DNA from: Ophiura sarsii
Taxonomy: Eukaryota; Echinodermata; Ophiuroidea; Amphilepidida; Ophiuridae
NCBI GenBank assembly: GCA_035610835.1
Contig: CM069456.1
Span: 24,496,234 to 24,560,233, forward strand
DNA: 64,000 nt
Direction: 5' to 3'
Part shown: in pieces, positions 11,201 to 22,774 of the stretch
Numbering within the stretch: position 1 is the stretch's first letter
Layout of the letters: every line of letters begins with the position of its first letter
Made by a program: the position numbers and the translations under genes
The notes under the pieces: model-generated
The model's database searches: none
Told to the model about the DNA's origin: nothing
What the model saw: only the letters and a program-made list of their open reading frames with translations

Positions 11201-14200
11201 AACTTATGATATTCATATCAAGAACAAGGTGTCCTTAGCGCACTCATTAAATGTCAATATGACTCAGACAATGTGTGAACTTGTTAAAGTAACATTTAAG
11301 TAAAACGAATATTCCCTGGATGAGTTCAATGGAACCATATACACACAGTTCCTAAAAATATACCGGCATGTGCAAGAACTGTTATTTAACTTGCAGAAAT
11401 GAAAAGAAAGGACACTTGGACTGGAAGTGATTATCCAACTCCATTGGTTTCAGTATTATTTAATTTAGTTGTACCTGGACGAAACGGTGCCCAGGCTAGT
11501 CTAGTTATTGGTTTAATCAAGGCCAAGGTTTACTAACGTTGTTCATTCTAGTCATCAAGGTCAGACAGTATTATTTAATTTAGTTGTACCTGGACGAAAC
11601 GGTGCCCAGGCTAGTCTAGTTATTGGTTTAATCAAGGCCAATAACGTTGTTCATTCTAGTCATCAAGGTCAGACAATAATCATAAGCCTTGCCCTAAACC
11701 ACTATATCCCATGCTATCTTTAGAAACATTAATTTAACAAGCATGACATTGTTGATGATTTTAACTCGCCCGCATTCTGTTGATTTTGGAATTAAAAGCA
11801 ATAGTACATGTATGTGATCTTTTTCAAGTTTTACACATATTTTTCTCGTTGTATAACTGCTTCCTTTTGATTGTGATAATTGCGTGCTCTTTGATTATCC
11901 AATTTAAATATTATTCCAATCATAAAAATGCAACAATACGTATTGTTTGTTTTTCATACCCGTTTGAATTACAAAATTAAGCATCGAAAACACATTCATC
12001 CATCCATCATCGCGTACATGTACGTCCAAATCCAGAAGCCTTTTTTTGTGCCTTATTCTTTTATTCGCGTTCCCTTTGACATACGGAGCCGACAAAAAAC
12101 TCCGCAGGTCAAAGGCCACGCTTGACTTTGTGACAAAGGCACCAAGTCGGGTCCAGAATATTAACAGTGGACAAGGCAGCCGGGTAATAATATCTTATCT
12201 TATGACCCATATAAATTGCAATCGCCACTTTGTGGGAGCAAATTCAGTTACAGTAACTATTTAAATATAGGGCCAAATTGTCTTATTATGATTGCTGGCA
12301 TCTCAAAGAGTTGGCATTTGCATGAAATTAAACAGGGAAAGGACGAATACATAATTATCATACAATATCATGATTATTAACAAAATCATATTTTGACCTA
12401 TTTTGCACCCATTATACAGGATGTAATATTCTAATCTGTTAGTATTTGACACTGCATGCATGCATCTAACTTAGATAGACATATCAGACTTGTCAACAAA
12501 AGGTTTTTCAAAAGGTCTATTGTAAAACAAAATGCCGTGAAAAGCAATATATCAGTCCGATAATACTACTAAATAGAAAGTTAAATATTAACGTGTATTG
12601 CATGTATTATGATGCGGCGAATAGAAGCGAATTTTGACAAATGTGACTGTGTTGAGCCAGTGACATTTAAACTAAAGGGACGGCTAAGCTGGAAGCTATA
12701 TCGAGGGTTGAGCGCCAGAAGGCCGTAACTCCAAATATGCTATTCTGAGATAATCAACTTTCAAATATTCGGGACTCATTACAATACATTGTAGCACCCA
12801 CTTAATTTTAGTCAAATTAAGATTGTTTATGAGTTATCTCTTTATGGTTCTGAAAATATAGGTTATATGGATTATTATGGTACCAAAATCTCATTTAGCC
12901 CAAAAGTTGAGTAGCGGCCTTCTGGCGCTCAACCCTCGATATGTACAGTTAAGCCCACAATTATTCATACCCCTTGAAAAATATGAGTTTTTTGCGATTT
13001 TCTCATATCTATACCAGCTGGAGTGGTGGAACTTTTGCTTTACACTAAAGACAATTAGTTTGCAAATACAAATCAATATATCTGGGCTCAATTTCTTTTG
13101 CATAACAATAGATTTGAACAAGAATTGTGTTTTTATGCCTGTCCAAAATTATTCATACCCCATACCAAGTCTTAGGATTGAGGCCACTTTTTGTGATAAT
13201 ACACATGTTTTTGACATTCCAAACATTCTTTATATTGTGTGATAGGCTTTTATATTGTTATGTAATTATTCCATGATGTGTGCATACAATATGGATGCAT
13301 TACAAATGTGTCCTATTGAATGTACAGTGAGGGATATTATAGGACAACACTCTAGCTCTTTGACAGCATGGCGAAGAAGATCAAATAACTTTTTTTGTGC
13401 ATATTGTGAATGCTCACAAAGAGGGGAAAGGCTACAGAGCTATTTCGAAACAATTTCAAGTGCAAGAATCTACTATACAAAGCATAATTAGGAAGAACGT
13501 TCAACTCACTAAAAAACATTGAAGGATGCAGTCGGAAGCCAGCGGTGTCCCCTTGTTTGGCAAGAAAAGTGTTGCGAAAGGCCAACAACAATCCACAGAT
13601 CACCATCAATGCTCTCCTAAACAACCTTGGCAATTATTGGACCAAGATATCATGACAGACACTCCAGCATATATACGGTGGATTGCGATCACGATTCGGA
13701 AGTACTGCTCCATGTAAATGGATTGATGGAAATCAGCGATCGCGGAGGCAATAATTAAATTTCTTTGTGGTGTATGGGCCTGCTGTACAAGTTATATGGC
13801 TTCGATAAGTGGCTCGAAATCGCTAAAAATGAAGAAAAAAAGATTGTCATATGTACGAGCCTGTCAAGTATTTGATTTACATCATATTTGATGAATACGA
13901 AATAATTGTAGTCAAACTTGGCTTATTTTTTTCAAACAAACAAATAATGAAATATTAACCAAATAATGAAAAATTCACGCAGGGGGGTCAAAATGTGTGT
14001 CGGTCGGGCGACGGGAAACTAACAATTCACCTTCCTTGGCCTAATGCCATCTTTGTAGATTGGTAAATTTAGATTTTCTTTTAGAAATGTTTTACCATGA
14101 ATATATATTGCAGATTGAATTTTCTGTTACCGTTTAGGCCGTCTGCGTTCATTTTGCCTTGAATTTAAAGCATTGGCTTCCTTTTTGCACCAATGATGCA

Positions 14201-17200
14201 TCCGCAGCTTTGCTATTGCTTCCATGTACCATGTGGACTTCCGTCACTTTATTTGCAAAGTGAAAGCACTTAAATATCGCTGTGTCGTCATCTCCAGTAC
14301 TGTTTCGTTTAGGCCGTCTTCTGCGTTCATTTTGCCTTGAACTTAAAGCACTGGCTTCCTTTTTACACCAGTGATGCATCCGCGGCTTTGCTATTGCTTC
14401 CATGTACCATGTGCACTCCCGTCACACTTTATTTGCAAAGTGAAAGCACTTAAATATATCGTTGTGTCGTCATCTCCGGTACTGTTTCGTAATACAGATT
14501 CAGCAGTATTTAGATGGGATGCAGCAGTTTGTTTAGCAGGTTATATATGTTCAATGAACTTTTTCGAATCTTAATTTTTAATTTGTATTTGATAAATAAG
14601 GAGTAATTTGATGTGCTACCTGGAACTTTCTCTCTATTTGAAAAGGAAGAGGCTCTTAAAGGGATACTATAAGAGATGTGTTGAAGACTGCACCTCAATT
14701 AGGATAAAAACCGGGATTTCTACATTTTTACAATTGTATTACACACACAAACTTACAGTACAGCTGTAGGGATTAAGACAAATCAGTTGTCTTTGTGCAA
14801 TAAAACGTCGTTTCAACGGGCCCGTGGACCCCACGCCGATTTCGTACGTGCCTCCTGATAACAAGGCTCCTGGCTACGCCCATGTATTTTTTCATACTTT
14901 TAATGGCAAATTTCCAGACACACTTGCTCAAAAATCTAGGTCAAACACATCAAATTTCACACCATAAATACCACAATGGTGGGTTTTAACAATGACCCCT
15001 TTTTCTTCAGCGACGATGGTGTACAAATGAGAGGGGTTACGCGCCCCACCTTTGACTATCATTCGTGGGAATTGCACCCATTTGGGAGAATGCAAGGGTT
15101 TTTACTTCATTTCTATCCAATTTCAAGAAGTTTTATTTATAGTCGGGGGGAATCGAAACCAAATATTCAAGTGTAAGAAAATTTCCGCCCGCTACACGCG
15201 CATATGTCAAAGAATACAATTTTAGAAGCCCGTTTAAAACCAAAATAACAGCAAAATTCCTGGGTAAATAGTAAACAATTGCGCGCGCGTTGGTCGTACA
15301 ATTCGTCACTTTACTTAATTCTGTTGTGATGTGCCGGTATGTCAGAACAGCGACGAATTGTATCGTACCGTTGCACCCCCCCCCCCCCCCCCCCCCCCCT
15401 GGCAGACATACGGTGCCTACGGCTCTGTTTTGGAAAAAAAAACCTGAAAATGTCTAAAACGCCCCCACCCCTCCCTATACCATTTGACTTTGAGGGGCAT
15501 CCTGGTGATTTTGTTCCACATGGTTTGAATTTGTCGAAACAAAGGTTGCCGACTACCAACACAATTTGATCGGTTGGCAGTCTGGCTGTCTGCTGGGGCA
15601 TGCTTAGTGTTTTGAGTTAGGTTTTATCGGGGAGGAGCCTGTAGGGGTTGATGTTTGCTGAAATTTATTGATTGGAATGTATGAACCCATTTCGAAATCC
15701 ATAATACAGTAATTCTGTAAGTGTATACAAATAATTTCATTTTGGTTACAGTTACGGTATTAATTCATTTGATTAATTCTAGACCTTTGTATTGACAGGT
15801 ACCTAACCAACCATCAGCTGCACAACCTCCTCAGCAAGGTTACCCTCCTCAACAAGGCTACCCACCACCTCAACAGGGCTACCCACCGCAACAGGGCTAC
15901 CCACCTCAACAGGGCTACCCACCACAACAGCAACCAACACAACCACAGGTTGTTTTAGTAAATAACCAGCAACCACAGGCAGCTCCAACAGTCGTAAACA
16001 CAACAGTTGTTACCCAGGTCACACAGAAGTATGTACACACTTACAGTATATTCTACGGGCTGATATCCAAACTCTTAGCGGTGTTACACCGGTATTACAC
16101 CGATGTTATACAGGTATTACACCGATATTTGTATAGAATATCGGTGTAATACCGGTATAAAATCGGTGTAATACCGGTGTAACACCGCTGAGAGTTTGGA
16201 TATCAGCCCTACATGTTCAATAACTAACTTCCAACCATGTAACTTTCCTCATCAGATGGCATATGGCACCTATTCCGGAATTTTATCTTCAGCATGCATC
16301 ACTATAGGTCACTGCACAGACATACTAGTATTCGATGCCATAATGAACTGCAATTTTTAAAAATAAATTCTTGCTTTTTACCGTAAGAAAGCACTGCTCT
16401 CAGCATAAGACAACATTAATATGCATAAGATCTGTAATCTTTAGTAGACATAAGGCAGCCCTGCTTTCTTCACGAAACAGCACTGCTATCCTCATACGGC
16501 AACACTGTTATCTTGAGGAGAAATCACTGCTATCTTCATGAGACAACACTTAATATTTAAAAATAATGATATACTACTTAATTTATAATTTGAGACAAGA
16601 TTGCAATCTTTTAAAAAGGCAGCACTGTTATATCATCTGTATGACATGCAACGGTCTCCATATTGATACCCTTGCCCAAGCTAAGGCGTGTGCACATGGA
16701 CGGATAGGTTTAACAACCAGAACAAACGAATAGCACAAAAACACCCCTACAGGAACTGCACTGTGGGAGTACCCCAACAAATACACAAAATATTGTAAAT
16801 TGTACAAATTGGTGACATTCTGGGTGTTTGAAAAATACACCCATAAAAAGGTACAAGGCTTCAGGCTTAGCCCCTCTGTAATGGCCATTTAAAAACACTT
16901 GAATACTGTATCATCCACTCTGAGAGTAACTCCGCAAGGTGGAAAACGCCCCCATCCCCGCAGTATAGCTTACGTACACCTAGCACATAAAGTCCCTGCT
17001 CAGGTGCTTTGAGGTTGACTAATTCAAAATATATAATCGGTACCAAAAATCTGAGATATACACATAAATGAGCAAATTTCTTCTCCGCAGTTTGATACCT
17101 CATTCAACAAAATCGAATGGATACTTTTAAAGTTATGTCGATTTCAATGACCGCGCATGCAACAGAAAAGTGGCACTAGGTATAGGAAATCATTGATTTG

Positions 17201-18975
17201 TGTGTGATTTACCATAGACGGTAAAAATCAATGTTTTACCCGTCTATGGATTTACGCACTGAAAAACTCACAGCTTATCAGCTAAGACTTGTATTCTTCA
17301 CAGCCATATACACCCTTTGTCCCGCACATTGCGGTTATCACTAAAGACCCATTCATCTGTCACGTTCAGATAGCACACAGTTATCACACACAAATCAATG
17401 ATTCCTATACCTAGTGCCACTTTTCTGTTGCATGCGCGGTCATTGAAATCGACATAACTTTAAAAGTATCCATTCGATTTTGTTGAATGAGGTATCAAAC
17501 TGCGGAGAAGAAATTTGCTCATTTAATGTATATCTCAGATTTTTGGTAACGATTATATATTTTGAATTAGTCAACCTCAAAGCACCTGAGCAGGGACTTT
17601 ATGTGCTAGGTGTATATTCTCACAATGTTGCTCCTATATAAACTTATCCCAACAAACAGACAGACAAACAAGCAATCTCGATATTTATATTGTCCGAATG
17701 TTCTCCCTACAGGCCAGGAATAAACCACCTTCTCCATTTCTGCATCTCATGCTTCTTTTTTCCTTGGATTTTTGTCTGGTGTTGTCTGGTAAGTTTTTGA
17801 AAGCTTTAAAAATAATACCATACTCATAACTCCCGGTGATTCTAGAAGGTACATTCAGTGATTTTGAAGCGATCTGTTCTGGATCTTGTTTGATATTTCC
17901 TTTAAAACAATAGAATACTATCATTATTGGTCCCTGAAGCAAATGCATTTTGCGTTCATGTTTTAACGGTGAATTTGATATAGCTACTCAGATACAGGAA
18001 ACAGAAACTGGCATTTTATTATAGAATGTTCTATAAAATAACAACTTATTACCAATCTCATCGTATAGAGCATGTAACTTGCATTTAGCAAACCTCAAAA
18101 ATGTAACCAAAACCATCCTTGCATAAACTGTGTCGTGTTTTTTGTTGGTATTATTTATTTTCAAAATTAAATAACCGACATAGCCTTGATTCAAGGCCTT
18201 AACCCTTGTCCTACTAGGGGGGAGGGGGGGGGGGGGGAGGGGGGATTTTCGCCGATGGCACCAAAACGGGAGGGGGAGGGGGAGGGGGGAGGGGGGAGGG
18301 GGGATTTTCGCCGATGGCACCAAAACACAATAGACAGTGACATAGGGCATCTAGGTAATCTCTTTTAAATCCTTTGCGCTCATTTTGTCTGAGGGTAGGA
18401 GGGGGGGGGGGGGGGGGGGGGGTTGCCACTTTATAATATTTAAAAATTGCCATTTTGAAAAACATCTAAATAGTATGGTCTTAATTCTTATATGTTAGAA
18501 ATATCATTTCCCTCACTTATAAGTAAAAAACTTCCAATAAGTATTGTTGAACTTTTTGGACTAAAATTTGAATTTTGGCCTATATTTCACTGTACAAAAG
18601 AATACAACGTCATTTTGAGGTTGGCCCTGTTTATAACGTCATTGTACGTCATGCGTGGGATGTTTGTACTTGTTTTTGGTATATAGGCCTATATTGAAAG
18701 AGGAGATCTCTAGATATACTATGGTAACAAAATAAGCATACTCTGCATCAATTTTTGTGTTATTTTCAGTTCATTATTGCATATAGTCAATATGCTAGCC
18801 CAAAACCATCTTGTTAGTAATAAACATGATAAACAAGACTCAGTTAAAACTAAAGAATAAAAAATATGTTTAGAACTTTAGAATAAAATGTTTAGAAACT
18901 TAGGTTTGAATACTTTTGAATAACATTTTATTTTATTTTTCATTTATTTTGCAGTGTATTTGTGCTGATCGATAA
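8248..18975 (+). CDS. Small PPxY/PPQQGY-repeat membrane-anchored protein, copy A (4 exons)
   Basis: Joining 8248-8283, 15799-16028, 17713-17788 and 18955-18975 gives one open frame of 120 residues. All introns are GT..AG with phases 0, 2 and 0. The N-terminus reads MADNTPPAYSPN and contains a PPAY motif, a typical WW-domain ligand. Next come five PPQQGY-type repeats (about residues 20-50), a Val/Thr/Gln-rich linker ([10 protein letters not shown]), and a C-terminal hydrophobic, Cys-rich segment, HFCISCFFFPWIFVWCCLCI, ending ADR. There is no signal peptide, so a C-terminal anchor with a cytosolic N-terminus is likely. The layout (PPxY, Pro-rich arm, Cys-rich membrane segment) recalls LITAF, BRI3 or CYSTM proteins, but I cannot assign a family or function. 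Paralogue B shows matching exons and splice sites, which strongly supports the model. Confidence 0.8.
9087..10361. mobile_element. 1275-bp element with mirrored GCGGACGTAC sites, in gene A intron 1
   Basis: The termini TAGGGCAGTTCCGTA and its complement are flanked by TA (9085-9086 and 10362-10363). Block B has the empty site AACTAGACTAATT near 33705. The motif GCGGACGTAC, or ACGGACGTAC, occurs on + at 9105, 9272, 9462 and 9784, and on - at 9810, 9986 and 10186. Orientation switches at a central hairpin (9774-9828). No transposase ORF is seen, so it is a non-autonomous element. The repeated sites may bind its transposase. Confidence 0.8.
9472..9768. mobile_element. Small nested element with AGTACAG termini, copy 1
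   Basis: It begins AGTACAGATCGC, ends GAGCTGTACT and is flanked by GTAC on both sides (9468-9471 and 9769-9772). The interior repeats words such as GTCAATG, TGTCAGTGCATTG and GGACTATCA. A reversed copy lies at 31497-31780 inside a different element, so it is mobile on its own. Confidence 0.65.
10441..11095. repeat. 9-bp minisatellite (TTAGTGTCC), expanded array
   Basis: About 70 units of a 9-base word, CTTAGTGTC/CTTAGTGTA, are arranged in higher-order blocks with TTTAGTGGA and TTTGTGTCC variants. Because the unit is three codons long, two frames stay open over 200 codons (LSVLSV or YLVSLV). This is a by-product of the repeat and not evidence of a gene. The block B counterpart at 34118-34262 has only about 14 units. 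It lies in gene A intron 1. Confidence 0.9.
11451..11672. repeat. 115-bp tandem duplication
   Basis: Two near-identical copies start with CAGTATTATTTAATTTAG at 11451 and 11566. The second lacks a few bases (GGTTTACT region). The high identity suggests a recent event. It is intronic in gene A, with no coding content. Confidence 0.9.
12699..12941. mobile_element. MITE with 26-bp perfect inverted termini
   Basis: TATCGAGGGTTGAGCGCC begins at 12699 and its complement ends at 12941; the perfect pairing runs through GGCC. The interior is AT-rich and non-coding. Block B lacks this sequence at the corresponding spot near 35390. Confidence 0.7.
12945..13720 (+). pseudogene. Tc1-like transposase relic
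   Basis: The frame at 13406-13498 reads VNAHKEGKGYRAISKQFQ, then VQESTIQSIIRKN. This matches the N-terminal helix-turn-helix of Tc1-family transposases, which bind the terminal repeats. Downstream, other frames keep traces such as RKANNNPQITINALLN (about 13565-13625), but stops and frameshifts prevent a full protein and no DDE catalytic core is readable. CACAATTATTCATACCCC at 12957, echoed at 13146, may be remnants of a terminal repeat. It is non-functional. Confidence 0.65.
14131..14491. repeat. 175-bp tandem duplication
   Basis: Two copies begin CGTTTAGGCCGTCT at 14131 and 14306 and share TCCGCNGCTTTGCTATTGCT and TTTGCAAAGTGAAAGCAC. They differ by scattered substitutions and small indels. 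No ORF is shared between the copies, so a coding role is unlikely. Confidence 0.85.
15376..15399. repeat. C24 homopolymer
   Basis: A run of 24 C in gene A intron 1, about 400 bases before exon 2. It is one of several long G/C homopolymers in the window. Confidence 0.95.
15799..16028 (+). CDS. Gene A coding exon 2 (PPQQGY repeats)
   Basis: The acceptor is TTGACAG and the donor GTATGT at 16029. It encodes VPNQPSAAQ, five [13 protein letters not shown] repeats, PPQQQPTQPQ, and the linker ending VVTQVTQ plus two bases of the next codon. Copy B exon 2 is 126 bases longer because it has twelve repeats. Confidence 0.85.
16056..16209. mobile_element. Near-perfect hairpin MITE in gene A intron 2
   Basis: CGGGCTGATATCC and GGATATCAGCCC pair at the ends, flanked by TA on both sides. 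The arms contain repeated TATTACACCGAT and ACACCGGTATT words. Block B has no insert here (36720-36760), so this is a post-duplication insertion. A transcript would form a long stem. Confidence 0.85.
16385..16625. repeat. CAGCACTGCTATCTTCAT minisatellite, gene A intron 2
   Basis: Degenerate units of 20-40 bases carry CACTGCTATCTTCATAAGA variants. A related stretch is in block B (36950-37160) and a third array lies at 43165-43400. No coding content. Confidence 0.6.
16977..17612. mobile_element. Long-TIR MITE (arms about 250 bp), gene A intron 2
   Basis: The left arm begins CACCTAGCACATAAAGTCCC and the right arm ends with its complement. TA duplications are at 16975-16976 and 17613-17614. Block B shows the empty site TTACGTATATTCTCAC at 37738. 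A second copy lies at 41040-41645. The central part has a small hairpin (CCATAGACGG/CCGTCTATGG). Confidence 0.85.
17713..17788 (+). CDS. Gene A coding exon 3 (membrane segment)
   Basis: The acceptor is CCTACAG and the donor GTAAGT at 17789. It completes the split Lys codon and encodes PGINHLLHFC ISCFFFPWIF VWCCL. The same length (76 bases) and frame are found in copy B. Confidence 0.8.
18217..18422. repeat. G-rich tracts and duplicated GATTTTCGCCGATGG unit
   Basis: Several runs of 6-14 G, a pure G22 run at 18401-18422, and two copies of GATTTTCGCCGATGGCACC (18244 and 18302). The plus strand could form G-quadruplexes. It is in gene A intron 3. Confidence 0.85.
18955..18975 (+). CDS. Gene A coding exon 4 and stop
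   Basis: After acceptor TTTTGCAG the frame reads Cys-Ile-Cys-Ala-Asp-Arg and stops. The following sequence (to about 19050) is well conserved in copy B and is probably 3' UTR. An alternative frame there stays open in A (ending FAYVCFKCRHC.. near 19053) but is broken by a one-base insertion in B, so I do not treat it as coding. Confidence 0.7.
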   Translation, partial: CICADR

Positions 18976-19199
18976 GGATGTGATGGACCAGAATGCTTTT
19001 GCCTATGTTTGCTTCAAATGCCGGCATTGCAACTATATTTTCCATACAAAATAAAACTATGTATAATATATCTGATTCATTATAAGGATATTATTTCACA
19101 TAAACTCTGCGTAGTGCATCAATACAGTCAAACTGAAATAAAACAACGAAAAAAAGAAAAGAAAAAAAGAAAAATACTGAAGGATTCACACCACTAAAT

Positions 19200-20284
19200 A
19201 AATAATAGAACAGTCCACGAAAGGCCTGTTGAATTGGGTGGGATGAACTCTCCGCTTCTAAGTGAAATATATAAAAATGCTACAAAAGTAGTGTTTTGGG
19301 CTAAAATTTTGATTGGGTTGTTTTTAAATGAAGATTATCAAACAATATCAGTGCACATTTTCTTCTTTTGACCAATTTTGTATGATTTTATAGTCATTTT
19401 AGAGACTTTTCAATAATTGATTAGAATCGCTTAGACCTAGGTTAGGCCTGGGCGTTCTAAAAACATTCATATCTTCGACGGCACATATCTCGAAAATTTT
19501 GCCTTGACCTTATTTATTGTCAAAAATGTAAAGTTGAAGCAACCAGTTGCTTTATAAGCGAGAAAATGGCTTTTAATTATGGCCCATTTTACACAGTAGG
19601 TATAGGGGATTTATTTAGTGGTGTGTATCCTGAAGGGGAAAACATGAGAAAATATAATTATAATATTATTAATCTAAGAAAACCCCTAAAAAAGTGTGTG
19701 GCGATTCTTAATATTGTTTTTTTTAGTGCTGTAGGAAGCTATCTATTTACGTTAATCAGTTAAAGGGCACAGAGAGATGTATGATATACTAAATGAGCAA
19801 ATAACGTAAGATAATCATCAACATAGCCCAAATCAAAAATGTCATACAATTCCGACATCGCCTTCATGCCAAATAAGCAAATAACGGCACTTCCGGGTTG
19901 AGATTTGCCGCGAAAGGCCGCGTGTAAAACGATAGCATAACTTCTGAATTCAGCACCTAGTTTTGATATTATTATGTTAATATCGAAACTAAGAAAATCA
20001 TGAAATTTTATATGACAAACGGCGAATGTTGGTAAACTGTTTCAGATGGTAGTTAGTATATGCCTAAGTATTACTTTGATGCAAAAAAACCTGATTTCCA
20101 GGATAATTGAGGGCGCACTTCCATACGTATCTCTCAATGCCCCTTTAATTAGTATGATGAACTCCTTTAATTATTTTACAGTGTTACTATCTTTTTACTC
20201 TTTAATCAATTTGGTTGTAAAACCCTTTAGGTTTCTCTCGCTAAAGTAAGGCGCTCTATAAGTGTGTGTTGTTATTATTATGGG
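19200..20284. other. Downstream of gene A; no gene seen
   Basis: Block A similarity to block B ends near 19765 (TTAATCAGTTAAAGGG). From 20220 to 20280 a LINE-type tail (AAGGCGCTCTATAAGTG then TTATTATTAT) marks the 3' end of an old, otherwise unrecognisable LINE or SINE. No coding sequence is supported. Confidence 0.45.
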
Positions 20285-21062
20285 ACCTCTCTATAGTCCG
20301 ACGAGTTTATAATCCGACGCCTCTATAGTGCGAAGGTTCTATAGTACGACGCATGTAAATTCACCATCCGATAGTCCGAATCATATAAAGGTTCTTTCTT
20401 CAATCCGATAGTACGAATAATAAAAAGGTTCTTTAATATGAATATTCTGACAAGTTCTATAGTCCGAAAACTGGAAAAGGGTTCTCTAATCCGAAAGTTA
20501 AAAAAGGTTATCTAGTCCAATATAAAAAAGGTTCTATAGTTCGAATTTGCAAAAAGGTTCTCTAGTCCGAAAGAATTTCACTGTTCTTTAATCCGGATCA
20601 GAAAAAATAACTATTAAATCCGAAATTTGAAATAATGGAAAAGCTCCTTTTGGAAACATTGCTTCTTTTACAAGGAAGCTATATAAAATAAGAATCGAAA
20701 GTGTTACTATTAAGTGAATTAAAATTCAAAATATTTTGTGGGATTAGAGGACCATTTTACCCATTCAGACTAAAGAACAGGCTATAAGATTCGGATTATC
20801 GAACCCGTTTAAAGATTCGGACTAAAGAACCTTTTTTATATTCTGATTAAAGAAGCTTATTCAATATTCGGACTAAAGAACCTTTTTAAGTATTCGATTA
20901 CCGAACCTTTTTCGATAATCGGATTATAGAACATGATTGTAGTATTCGGAATAATAAAACGTTTTCCCTGTTCGGATTATAGAACCTTTTTCATTTCGGA
21001 CTATAGAACCTTCGTTCTATAGAACCTTATTTTTCGGACTAAAGAACCGTCGGACTATCGAT
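20285..21062. mobile_element. Foldback-type element, copy 2
   Basis: The left arm (20285-20640) is built from CTATAGTCCGA units on +, the core from AATGGAAAAGCTCC to about 20740, and the right arm (20740-21062) from the complementary TTCGGACTATAGAACC units. Unlike copy 1, the right arm is uninterrupted. There is no ORF. The flanking 21063-21340 repeat is shared with copy 1. Confidence 0.8.
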
Positions 21063-21385
21063 ATGTCACCATTGTTATTATGATTGGATTTCTCAATGAC
21101 CTCTTCTTGTAAACGTCTTCAAGAAGGGACTTGTAAATGAGAAAAAAATGCCTTATATCCATAAATTCTACAGATTGTTTGAGTAATTAAAAATAGATTA
21201 AATTAACAGATAAATGTACTTATTAAAAGGGGAAGAATAATGAACACGGTTTACAATTGTTTATGGGAAGGTGTGTGTTATTTGAGCAAAAGGATATAGT
21301 GAAAGTAACTTGAAACCATTTTATACTGTATTAACACTTTCCACGCGGCTATTAGTTTTACTATATTCAAAATGTTCAGAGATGT
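21063..21385. repeat. Interspersed repeat copy 2, ending in a TTAACACTTTCC-family fragment
   Basis: It matches 1848-2160, including the start of the TTAACACTTTCC element at about 21339. The shared junction shows that the foldback, the repeat and the MITE fragment are paralogous as a block. Confidence 0.7.
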
Positions 21386-22145
21386 TACGGGTAGTTACGG
21401 GCGCACAGCACTAAATCACTCCTCGTTTTGTGTAATGGTAGTAAGTTCCGGCAAAACCAAAAAACGATTTTGTGATTAATGGGGTCCTTTGGGAATTAGT
21501 TTGGCGTGAGGGTAGCATTTCATGATTAAAATGAAAGATAATCTCTTGTACTTTGATCAGGATATTGCAAAATATTGATTTTCGATTGTATCGAACATTT
21601 ATCACGTGGATGAACACACATGCTCGGAGGCGGTTAGAAGGCGAGCGTCCGGGCTGAAAATAGGGGTGGCGCTGTTTAAATGATCATATCGTAAAATCTA
21701 ATTGGAAGTGGTATCTGTTCTTGACGATTTTATGAAATTTTAATATTTGTTTGTTAGAATAAAGCATTCGAGACATTCCAAAAAGAGTTACTAAGGGCCC
21801 AAAATAGCGACTCTTTTAGTCCTAATTTACATGTAATCCAATGGGCGGTTTATTTAGTGCTGTGTCCCCTTACCCTAGTTCAGAAATAACCTACCGTAAG
21901 TTCATAAAACAAAGCTTGATTTGACTACCTGGAATAAGATTGACTTTACCAATACATTTAAACCAATTTCTTTTAATATGTGAAACATATGATTCTCAAT
22001 GACGAATAACACTTACAATGATACATAGATTATGATATCTCTTACCAAGTTACATCTGGATTAAATTCCAATAGATACATAAATAGATAATCACAATGAG
22101 CTCTTTGATTTATTGTTCCATTGGGTGTGCACACCTTTCGTAGAC
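21386..22145. other. Unassigned non-coding sequence
   Basis: I see no gene, tandem array or inverted pair here that I can support. Composition is ordinary AT-rich intergenic DNA. Confidence 0.4.
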
Positions 22146-22148
22146 TTA

Positions 22149-22770
22149 CAGCGTGTTTTTACTGAAGAAAAAAAGCAGGCATATGACTGCTAACGGATTA
22201 AAATCCCCCAGTAAAAACACACCACCACCGGCATTTGCCCGCTCATACCGGTTTTTTTCTCCTGGATTTTAGATGCCTTTTATCCTTCGAAACCAAGGAT
22301 AATAGCGGTTGAAACCGGTTAGGAAAAGCAGTCTTTCGTCAGTATAAACACGCACGGTTCCAGCTCAGCGCGTTTGCCGATGGTAAGCGGAAATGGGTAT
22401 AGTCATGTGACCCGGGTTTAACTTCATTCCGGAGCTGAAATACAAGTCTTCTAACTCGCCCCTGACGAACGCGATTGGGAATCGGTGGCAAATTCGATAT
22501 CTGAGCTACTAAAAACGTTAAAAAAGACATCAGACTAGCGCACTGTAAATGTCGTACGGCAGGCGCCATTTTGCTACTGTCAATACCACAATGCATCGCG
22601 AGTGACCTGCTTACGACCTTTCACTGGCATTTATTATAATGAGGTCAGCGGCAGCCGGCAAGTTTGTTTATCGTACTGCAATAAAAACACGTCTCTCACA
22701 CGAGCAACCGGCTTTTATCCTGCTTTTTATAAGACGGGTAAAAGACGGTTTGCTTAATAAAAACACGCTG
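22149..22770. mobile_element. TTA-flanked element with CAGCGTGTTTTTA termini
   Basis: CAGCGTGTTTTTA at 22149 and TAAAAACACGCTG ending at 22770 are inverted, with TTA duplicated on both sides (22146-22148 and 22771-22773). A three-base TTA duplication fits PIF/Harbinger-type transposition. The interior is somewhat GC-richer than its flanks and contains no recognisable transposase. Confidence 0.65.
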
Positions 22771-22774
22771 TTAG

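Noticed and set aside
18186..18465. Gly-rich or Pro-rich ORFs over the G tracts
   Set aside because: They are translations of homopolymer runs.
18955..19056. Alternative C-terminus for gene A ending with a Cys-rich FAYVCFKCRHC segment
   Set aside because: It requires a different phase from the observed donor, and the frame is broken in copy B by a one-base insertion.
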